A program made the position numbers and the translations under genes. The notes under the pieces are model-generated. The model made no database searches, was not told where the DNA came from, and was given only the letters and a program-made list of their open reading frames with translations. A stretch of 64,000 nucleotides of DNA from Owenia fusiformis (lineage: Eukaryota > Annelida > Polychaeta > Sabellida > Oweniidae): assembly GCA_903813345.2 (NCBI GenBank), contig CAIIXF020000008.1, forward strand, positions 35,178,867 through 35,242,866, given 5' to 3'. Shown one piece after another: positions 37,601 to 49,600 of the stretch (its first letter is position 1; every line of letters starts with the position of its first letter).

Positions 37601-40600
37601 ACATAGATGATCACAAAAAAAACACGGACAACCATAACTATAATGCAGATAGTTCTAAATCAGATGAGATTTCAAGAGTGGAAAATGATTATGCGGAAAG
37701 AATGGATCATCAATTCGTTTTAAAATTTAGAGATATGTTAAAGGACTATTTAGGAGCTGTGAATCAAGTCATTCACTCTGCTGAAGACATTGCTGCTGCT
37801 AATGATGAACAGTCAAACAAGGGAAAACAAATGAGTGACGAAAATGGAACAGGACATGAAGAAATACATGACTTGAAGATGTTCTGAATGAAAAAAACAA
37901 AAGTCAATGTTGAAGGTGTAAATGTACATGATCTATACATGTACCAGGTTGATCAATAAGTTCTGAGAAAAACCCTCAACATGCCAAAAATGTTCTTCCA
38001 GTTAAGTATTTGACTTGTGTTTTTTATAAGTGCCTAAGGGCAATTGACATTATTACATACAGTTTATGTACTTATGCAAAAATAACAGTAACCAAAGAAA
38101 CAAAATGCTATATACTTTTGAGTTTAAATGATGTTTGCTCAAACAATCCAAATATTAATCTTAATTTGCCAAATGTAATGAAAGAAACTATTTTCTTTTC
38201 GGGAATAATTACTTAACAATAAAGGTTACTGAAAGATTGTTTTTAGCAGTACACAAATACATAAAACATACCATAAACATCATAAATGTAAGATTTAGTT
38301 TTCGACCTGAGATCTATTCCCCTTCAGAAGACAGTTACTATTTATCTGTTTTTGTAATTGCATGTAAACAATATTGTAGCACCTTAGCATGATTGTAATT
38401 GAGAAGAATTTGCTTGAGCAACTTTGCTAGTACGCTAATCTGAATAAATATATTATTATATCATAAATCTGCAATAAACCACAAAATAAGATAATAATAA
38501 AAACTGTGACAAAATAACATAAAAACAATGACAAAATAAGATAATGATGAATTCAAAATAGAAAGTATTCTCAGGCTATGTTCACAAAAGGGCTAACAAA
38601 TCACAGATAAATCACTACTTACCAACTATGAGGAACATTATTGCAAACTTAAAATCAAATAAATATAATTAAAACAATGAAAGCGCATATCTTAGGATAT
38701 TATCTGATGCTTCAAACCCCGATCAGAAATCTCGGCAGTGAGGAGTTGAATTTTCTTGAATATACTTTACACAGAGACGATAGGGATACTTTAAAAAGTG
38801 AAGTAGTCTATATTTACAAAACCTCTATTGACACAATTGTAGCCTCAATGAAGAACAAATAACATGAATACCAAATATTGATGCACAAACCAAGTGAAAT
38901 GGTCTACAGGAGGACAAATATTAAACAATAAGAGGAAGAGCAATATATGAGAACTTTCTTAAATCAGACCTAAAAAGTCTCATCTGAAATCAGGATAATG
39001 ATGCTAAAGTACAGGATGATGTTACTACTGATGGCTATATGTATGATGATTCTGGTGATGAAAAATGTATTTTTAACAAACGATATACCAACAAAAGTAT
39101 CAAACAAAACATCAAAGATTAAAAAGAAGAACGAATTTGAAGTTATGAACAATGTGGAAAAACATCGACATATTATAATATTCACAAATAGACGAAGTGG
39201 ATCAAGTTTTATTGGGAAATTATTCAGCGAACATCCTGATGTGTTTTACATGTTTGAGCCGCTAAAACCTTTGGAGTTTATGAGTGAAAAGAATATCATG
39301 GAAGATATTGGATACAATTACACAAATGACATCATAAAATGTAAGTTCAGTAGTTTGTATAACCATTCAATACACCACCCCAAACAACCATGGAAAATGA
39401 GCAAAATCTTTCCTGGATATAACAACATGAATGATATTTTGAACACTTGCAAAGAGAAACCGATAGTTGTAGGTAAAATTATTCGTATTCATGACTTGGA
39501 GAAACTAATTAAAGCTGTCGCAAATGACGTTCAGATTCTCTTACTGTTAAGGGACCCCAGAGGAATCCTCAATTCAAGGATACACGAAAAAGAAAAGTAT
39601 AAAAATATGGCATTGCATAAGAAGAAACTTGATATGAAAAAAGTATGTGCTATGGACTTGAAAAACCTCAAATTCTTCCTACGAATAAATGACGCCCAAG
39701 AGAAATCACTTTCAGATGAGTCTCGCCAAAAGATTGCTGACGACAAACGAAATTTACCTCTTCATGGACTTAAACGATCCACTGTTAGGGTTCAACAACA
39801 TAACATTAGGCTTATTCTTTATGACAAGTTTGTATTAGATCCCATAAAACAAACTTCAGAGATCTATCAAAGCCTAGGCCTTCAAATGCATGAGAATGTA
39901 TCTCAGTGGTTGATGAAAAACAGCAATCAAAAATCAAACTTGACCTATGGTACATCTAGAAAATCTGAGGATATGGCGAGAAAATGGAAAACGGAGCTTT
40001 CAACATCTGATTTGAAAATGGTGGAAAATATTGAAGAATGTTTAGAACTAATTCAAGTGTTAACAAGGCATTAACACACCAACTGCCGAACGCTGAATGC
40101 AGAACATCAACCACAGAATGCCGAACACCATCCCCAAAAACTTTGCCCATGCTCCGACTATATCCGATTATTATTGGAAGGTGCACCAAACAGAGGTGAT
40201 TTAACGTCCAGGCAAATTCAATAAGTATCCCATCGAACGAAGTTCGGAGGGATATAGGGAACGCCTCCGTCCGTCCGTCTGTCCGTACGTACGTACGTAC
40301 GTACGTACGTCCGTCCGTCCGGGCAATAACTCAAATACCGTTGGCACAATTTTGTTCATATTTTGTACACATATACCCAATGGGTATAGAAGTTCTGCTC
40401 GAAAACCGATTTTCAAAATGGCCACTCATTTAAAAATGGCGGCCATTTTAGTGCCGATTTTACAGTAATTTAAGTACTGCATATAAAACTGTGATAGCAA
40501 TATGTTTTAAATGTAAAAATGTTATATAGGACATTGATTAAGCTAGAAATGTAAATACAGAAAAAATACATGGCAGCCATCTTGAAAAATGGCACCCATC

Positions 40601-43600
40601 TTGAAAAATGGCTGCCTTTTTACTTTTTACGATTTTTGCTGTAACTTGAAAAGTAATAGAGCGATTTTGTTCATATTTGGTATGTGAATACTTTAAGCAT
40701 GGCACAATGTCTAATGATATTTTTGGTAGTAGGCGGCCATTTTGAAAAATTATTTAACATTTTTTACTATAACTCAAAAAGTAATAGAGCGATTTTGTTC
40801 ATATTTTATATGTGAATACTATGAGCATGGCACACTGTCTAATGACACTTTGGGTAGCAGGCGGCGATTGTGAAAAATGGCCACCATTTTTACGTTTTTT
40901 ACTATAACTTGAAAAGTAGGAGAGCGATTTTGTTCATATTTGATATGTGAATACTTATGAGCCTTGCACACTGTCTCATGACACTTCGCGTAGTAGGTGG
41001 CCATTTTAAAAAATGGCTGTCATTTTTTACATTTTTTACTATAACTCCAAAAGTATTGGATCGATTTTGTTCATATTTGATATGTGAATACTTTAAGCAT
41101 GGCACATTGTCTAATAAAACGTTGGGGAGTAGTCGACCATTTTGAAAAATGGCCACCATTTTTATGTGTGTTATTTTACGTTTTTTATTATAATTCAAAA
41201 AGTAATAGAGCGATTTTGTTCATATTTGATATGTGAATACTCGTAAGGATTGCATACTGTCTTATGACATTTTGGGTAGTAGGCAGCCATTTTGAAAAAT
41301 GGCCAGCATTAACATGTATGCGTGGGCGATTTTTTAAAAATTTTATATGTGGCTACTTAAAAGCATATTACTTCTTCTGACAACAACTTGGCTAGTGAGC
41401 AACCATTTTGAAAATGGTGGCCTTTCTTATGGGTTTTATTTTACGATATTTGCTATATATTTTGTTTGTAAAATGCCAGCCATTTCTGTTCGATGGGATT
41501 CGCTACGCTTTGGCGTTGCCGTTGTTCTGGTTATTCATTTCTTTAATCAATTTACCAAATTGTATTCTAGATCAGGCCCATAGCCAGAGGGGGAGCTGGG
41601 GAGCGGAAGCCCCCCCCCCCAGCCAAAAATTCTTTCAAAATCATGCAGTTTTTCCCCATTCTGAGAATTCTTTGCATGATTTATAACCAAAATTGTGAAA
41701 AAGCTCCCCCCCCTGAAAAAAGCTCCCCCTCCTGGTAAAAGCTGGCTACGGGCAAGGACAAAGTACTTCTTTTAAAAAAACACTTGTTACTTCAAGTTAA
41801 GCCTAATGGGTACTTACTAAATCGTTTATCAACTCGGCATGTCACATTAATGACACCATAATTTACAGAGGTAATAAAGTGACATATTTGTAGCAAACTA
41901 TCTAGTTAAGTTTTATTCGTATCACTACATTCAACTTTTACAATGTGACACAAAGCAAGCGTATATTACAGATCATTACATTCAACTATTACAATGTGAC
42001 ACAAAGCAAGCGTATATTACAGATCATTACATTCAACTATTACAATGTGACACAAAACAAGCGTATATTGCAGATCATTACATTCAACTATTACAATGTG
42101 ACACAAAGCAAGCCTATATTGCAGATCGTGTGTTTTAAATGCATGATAAATTACAATGTTACATAGAAATCAAGTCTAGCAATGGTCATACATCACACAA
42201 TTCCACAATTATTAAATGGATATTGACTCAGCAAGGTGGGGAGAATTATATTCAAGCCTTTGTGAATGGGTATTTGATATTCAAATATAAAAGGAACTCC
42301 AAGCTTAAACTCAAATTTACAATTTTCAAAGCAAACAAAGTATACGGGTTCTAACAGCCTGAAAAGGAAGCGCAGGAAATAACATGATTGATAAATATTA
42401 TTAGAAATCACTGTGATAACTGATAAAGCCTGGATATATTCAAAATAATATGAATTGTGAGTTAAAAGTAATGACATTTGGAACCATTTTAAGGCGTGTA
42501 TTAAAGTATGCTTGGTTTAAATGAACTAGACCTGAACACATGTCAAATGGTCAATATAAAGTCCTACAGCATAACAAAATCATAATAAATATCAGGGTTA
42601 AGCTGGGATAACATTACCCTTAGGACCAGCCACTACACTCTGAGTAAGTACAGTTGGTGAAGCTCTCTTTTAAGAAGCTAGATTAAACTATTGAAAAGGA
42701 TTGATACCTCAAAGATCAAAATAGGAACAAATCTACTTCAAATACCTTCATGGTATCCAGAGTTTAGAAGTAATAATAGCTGACGAAACTCTCTTTTAAG
42801 AAGCTTAATGAAACTATTGAAAGGGGTAGATACCTCGAGGATCCAAATGGGGACAAATCTACTTCAAATACCTTCATGGTATCCAGAGTTTAGAAGTAAT
42901 AATAGCTGACGAAACTCTCTTTTAAGAAATGAAACTATTGAAAGGGGTAGATACCTCAAGGATCAAAATAGGAACAAATCTACTTCAAAATACCTTCATG
43001 GTATCCAGAGGCTAGAAGTAATAATAGCTGACGAAACTCTCTTTTAAGAAGCTTAATGAAACTATTGAAAGGGGTAGATACCTCAAGGATCAAAATAGGA
43101 ACAAATCTACTTCAAAATACCTTCATGGTATCCAGAGTTTAGAAGTAATAATAGCTGACGAAACTCTCTTTTAAGAAATGAAACTATTGAAAGGGGTAGA
43201 TACCTCGAGGATCCAAATGGGGACAAATCTACTTCAAATACCTTCATGGTATCCAGAGGCTAGAAGTAATAATAGCTCACGAAACTCTCTTTTAAGAAGC
43301 TAAATGAAACTATTGAAAGGGGTACATACCTCAAGGATCAAAATAGGAACAAATCTACTTCAAATACCTTCATGGTATCCAGAGGCTAGAAGTAATAATA
43401 GCTAACGAAACTCTCTTTTAAGAAGCTAAATGAAGCTATTGAAAGGGTTACATACCTCAAGGATCAAAATAGGAACAAATCTACTTCAAATACCTTCATC
43501 GTATTCAGAGGCTAGAAGTATTTACAACTGAGAAGCTAAATGGAACTACTAATATAGTATTCAAAAGGGTTGAAGATACTTTGAGGATTCAGATAGGAAA

Positions 43601-46600
43601 CTACAATCTACTTTAATATACCTTCATTGTATCCAAAGTCTAGTCACAATTACAGCTGATGAAGTGAGGAAAATTAAACTGTTTTAAAAAGTGGATTACA
43701 TAAACCAACAAAAAGATGGTTGATTCAACTAAGATGTGGCTCAAACACTCAACTAAAGTGATCATTTTCTTCATATCATTTCCATTGATGATTGGGTATT
43801 TAATATATACCAGGGAATTCGCGTCAGTGACTTATATCAAATGGAATAATGAAACAGCTAAAAACATATCTGAACCTCAAAGAATTCTTCCATACAAAAT
43901 CAACAATGAAAACAAAAACTTTCTGACAAAGAAGGAAAACAATCCCAAAGTACACTTTCAAGATGGAAATCTTACTTATAAAGTTAATGATGAAGATATT
44001 AAAAAAACAAATGTAAATGAGAAAGAAAATCATCACAAGGTACATTTTCAAGAAAGAAATCTTACACACAAATTCAACAGTGGGGACTTTAACAAATATC
44101 ATCAGAAGGTCCATTTTCAAAATGGAAATCTGACACATAAATACAGCAATGAAGTTTTGAACAGCTCCTTTCCTAAAGAGAAAGAAAATTATCACAAGGC
44201 ACATTTTCAAAATGGAAATCTGACACATGAATTCAACAGTAAAGTCTTAAACACAAACCTTCCAAAAAAGAATCATCGCATTGTCATAATGACGAGAAGA
44301 AGAAGCGGATCAAGCTTTATCGGAGAATTATTTCAGCGAAATCCTGATGTATTCTACATGTTCGAACCCTTAAAACCATTGGATATACTCAACTCAAAGG
44401 ACACGCCACAGGTTATAGAGAGCCTTGGATTTAAACATCTGAGAAATACTATGAGATGTAACTTTGATAAATCATATGTAAATCTGCTGATGAGGTTCCT
44501 AAAGCAACAAAAAACATGGACAATGAAACGAATATTTCCAGAATGTTCATCCTACAAGGACATTAAAGACAAATGTGCCAAAAAGAAGAATGTTGTCAGC
44601 AAAACTATACGAATAGACTCTTTAGAAGGTTTGGCTAATAATCTAGGAAGGAACTTCACAATTATTTTACTTATTCGAGATCCACGTGGAATTTTCAATT
44701 CCAGACTACGGGAGAAAAAAGCATATGCGGATCTCTCATTATATGAAAAGACAACAGACATGAAAGTACTGTGTTCGATGAATGTTAAGGATCTTAAATT
44801 TCTCTCAACAATAATAGAAGATAAATCAGCATATATCTTTCCAGATCTCCCTTCATTAGGACTCATACTCTATGAAGACTTTGCATTAGACCCAATGAAA
44901 CAAGCAAAAGAAATGTACAACCATTTGCGGATGCCATTTCATGAAAACGTGAGAAAATGGATATTAACACATACATCTAAACCAAAGAAATACAGTGCCA
45001 TGAGTGACTCTAGTCCCAAATACCTGTATGACACAACAAGAAACTCTAGTGAAATAGCAAACAAATGGAGACTGGAACTTTCGTTAAAAGACATTAAGAT
45101 TGTTGAGTCAATTCCAGAGTGCGCAACTTTGATAAAAATGATTGCGACACCCAATAAACTGTCAAAATACTGGTATCACAGCAGATAATATTTCGCTTAT
45201 AAAAAAATGTGGACATCATGTCATCTTTGCAATGTTATAATTACTGTTGACAGAATTATAAACACAAAATGTTATTCAGTGGGTCAAAAGGCAAATCATA
45301 TGTGTACGAGGGTTGTCCCAGAAGTAATGCACTATATGCTCTAACTTTCTTTAATATTCTTTAATTCAGCTGAAATTTTGTGTATATAACAATTGAAGTT
45401 TAATCTATTATATCCTGAAGTTTCAGCATCCAACAATAATTTTAAGTCTTAATATGGTTGCTATAACAACATGGGGGTAGGGGTGGGCGGGGCAGGTACC
45501 AATTTTTCTAATTATTAAAAGATCTAAAGTGTTATTTTATTAATATTTCTTTCCTTTAAATAGTCAAAATGTTTGGGAGATTGTTAAATTTATTCAGCAT
45601 GATGTTAACCAAGTACGAATAATGACATTTAGCACTGTGATGTCATAATACCACATTTCAATAGTCCGAATTCAAATACAGTCACAGTCAAGAAATTGCA
45701 AACATGGCTGCAATTCTCACCTGATAAGAGAAGGCCTTGCATTTGGTGGCCTAATTTCATACTTCACTTGGACTCACAGCCACGCAAAACAATGCTACCA
45801 TGAAGAAAGTATATAAGGAGTATATACCAGATAGAACTACAATTATGGGGTGGCAGAAGAGATTTAAAAGAGACGATTTGACCTGTATGACAACTCCAAA
45901 CATGAGAGGCAAAAACTCAACAAGTCACGGTGGAAGAAATTGCCGAGAGTGTTTGACCTGACAGGCATCAAAAGTACATAACATGCAAAGGGCAATATTT
46001 TGAGAAAATGTGAAATGGGACACTGTGCAATATACATCCATTAAATCTGGGGTGTGCTCATAGTAATTGAGTATCTTAAAATGTATTTTTGAGCATACTT
46101 CTTATAGCTACACCAAATGGTATTTGTTGATTAATTATTTCATATTTTCAATTTTTTATTCCTTTTGACGTGACTGTATAACCTGCCCCGCCCTACCCAA
46201 ACTCACCAACTTGATTTTATTATAACATCAATATAGTTTTATCAGTCAACATGAAATTTTCCAGAATAATCAAAATGTCTCCAAGGAAGATTTACTGAAA
46301 ATTTCATGGAAAAATATCAATTATTGATAAAGTTGATAAAGAGCATATAGTGCATTACTTCTGGGACAACCCTCGTATATATTTAGCAATCACATTGTAC
46401 CTCAGCCATGTTCTGAGAAAGAAGATATAATTGTTAGTGTTCTTCCCAGAATTTTTCTCCCAAAAAATGCAATGCATGCAATTCTTTTTAACCTCTTGAA
46501 TCCCAGGCTCTAAAATCAGTTGAAACCAGAGAATTTTTCATTTTTGTCACCTTTTGACATTTTACTATATACCTTGATGCATGCTCAGCTTAGTAAAATT

Positions 46601-49600
46601 AGATGGCAGAGATCCTTTCTACACATTCTAAAACAATTTTTGTGTAAATTGGATGAAAATTGTTCAAATAGAGCAATTTTAGTGAAAAATTTTGTTACAG
46701 ATTTACTCGTCACTCTTGGTTTCAGGGTCATATCTGAGGCGACAAGAAATCTCGTCAATCTGGGTCATCAAGAGGTGAACCAATAACCACAAGAAAATTG
46801 TCAAGATCTCTTATTTGTACACTTATTCATTTCAATTTGGTGCAAATGGGCCCTGAACTTGATCAACATTAATTTTCAAATTCTAAATGAAGTACAGGAC
46901 TGAGTTGTTTCAAACGCTGGGGATATCACTGACTGAGAAATTGACTTTAAATTAAACTAAGTTGACAGCAACATTGTACTTCTTAAGGGGAGGCATCAAA
47001 AGTTCGATGTCGGATAGAAAACTAAATAAATCTAGTTAGGGGGGGAGGGGGTTCAAACCCATTTCAGTTTGCTATCCGACAAATTTCAACATTTCAATTT
47101 TTGGCAATTTTGACTCAGAATGCCTTGGAATGGTTTAAAAATAAAGATTTACCTGATGCTTTCTTCATCAAGATCATTCCAAAGGATTCTATTCTATCAA
47201 TAGTTGTTAAAAGCCGCAAATTATGATAGGAATTAACGAAAACTAGATCGTGTTTAGCAATAATTTTTCAAATTCTCAAACTGGAAGTAAGCAATCAACT
47301 TTCACGGTATTTAGTTTTGGGGGGGAGGGGGGGGGGGTGGTCAGAGTCAAAACTAGATTTATTTAGTTTCCAATCCGACATTGAACTTTTGATGCCTCCC
47401 CTTAGGTCAATAAGAACTCACCTCTTCTCCAAATATAGCAACTTTGGGAAACTGTTTGTGTAGTGATGCCATGATGCACATCTGCGCAGATCTATCTGCC
47501 TCTGTTTGGAAATCATTCTTGCCCTGAAAAATAAAAAAAAGATCCTTGATGACAAATTTAGTTCTGGACATTACTGGATATGCAACTGTACAGTAGTTAG
47601 ATTGAAATAGACATAAATACAGTGAAACATGTCTATATCAAACACATTTCTAATCTGAACACCTTTCAATGTGAACACATTTTAAGCCATGAACATCCAT
47701 GTAACAAAATCCTAAAATGTGAACACCTGCTATATCTGAATACTTTTGACTGATCCAAGTGATTCAAAGAAGATTACATTTTCAAAGTGAGTTAATACTT
47801 TTTTAAACCACATTTCTAGGTGCAATTTTATATGTAGACTTCAAATATGATATCCCTTTAACTAAATTTTGAATATTTAATGAAGTAAATCAAGACTGCT
47901 ATACTCGCATCTAGTATGAATTAATAAACACCCTTCATCAGCATTTCTAAAAACTTTTAGCAACTTTGTATTGGGTTATATATCACAATTTTTTAGTTTA
48001 TCTCCAGAAAACAACCATCGCTGTTAGAATATGTGTATACAATACTTTCATTTGTTTTAAATGAAAAATAAATAAATTGAAAAATTTAATTTCTTTGTAC
48101 TGTGATATTCTACAAAAGTAGTAGTTTCAAGAGTGTATAATATCCATGGGAAAAATCAATTCTTCGAGCCAGAACAAATGGATATCATTGCTTGGTAAAT
48201 GTGTTTTACACCAATATTAAATTCAAGTAACCCTTTACAACTAAAACAGAATGAGAGTCCACCCTCTGAATATAATGCGAGAAAGTGAAAGAGAACACAC
48301 ATGTTTGTGCAATATATTTCACACACATAACTTCCAAAATGATTTAAGGGCCGGGTCAATATTTCAATGTCCGTCAAATTACTTTAGTTAGCCCCCATTC
48401 CCCCTTCTAACGAAAGTCAAAATGTTGATTCACACAGTGTAAATGAGTCGAAATGTTGATAGCATGCAGTGTACAAGTACAAGCCCAGCATACAATATCT
48501 GCTACTGCTTTAAACAACACATCAAATTCTCTTACATCACTGTTGCATATTTAATGATCATACCATTGCAGAAGATGTAACTCTTGGAAACTAAAAATCA
48601 ATGTCGTCACCTGATGAAATGGGGCTTTATCCCCTTTAGCCTTACGTAATTAATTATGTTTTTTGACGGGCATTGAAATATTGACCCGGCCCCTTACATG
48701 TACACTTATAAGGTCTTTAAATACCTCAAACATTTTTTCTCACCATATTCAAAATGGTGTGATCAATTACATGTAATCTAAAAAAATGGTCAATAAAATA
48801 AAAATCAATAGAGTAGACCATGGGCATTCAAATATTGAAAGCCAATGGGTAGACCAAAAGGCAACAGGCCCGTAGCCAGGATTTGCCAAGGGGGGTTCAC
48901 TTTTTGAAAATTTCCAGGGGGGGTTCACTTTTGACAATTTTGGTCCAAAAACACTTGTTAAAATGTTTAAGTGTTTACACTTTATTTAACTTTACAATAT
49001 TAGCTTACAAATGACAGGGCCACGGCTGAATTTAGCATTTTTGGCCCTGTTAATACAAAGTATATGCAACATAAAAAAATTACTACCAACATGTATGTAT
49101 GTATGCATGGCAGGAATGTGTTTAAACTATATAATTTTATCAATACATTTGCACAAAAAGGTAATAAAATGCTTCAATACTGAAGAATTGCATGTTGAAC
49201 TAACTCCATCTCTGCCATATATTAGATATTTTGCTTTTGTCAATAGAGCACCCTGTAAAGAAAATGTTCATTTCTGGCATATTCCAGAGTTCCTGAATTC
49301 TGCAGGATAATTTTCCAGTTTGTATGAATAACTCGTCTGAAGTTCTTCTGGATTTTAATTTTTTTAAATACATATTTCCCTTCAATTCCTCTTGATAATT
49401 AGACTGATCTGACAAGTCTGAAGAGTGATTAACATGTGTACAAGAAAGTTGATAGAACCTGGAGATAAAACTCACCATTCATGCAATTAACCATCTCCAC
49501 TCCCCCCCCAGAGAACTGTTCAAAATTTCTCATTATGGCCCTCATAGAAACTTCATGGCTTGGACTGGTAACATAACCCAAAGGCCTGATACAAGACATA

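Noticed and set aside
41945-42166. 73-codon frame with 17-residue repeats
   Set aside because: It follows from a 51-bp minisatellite and lacks any sign of a gene.
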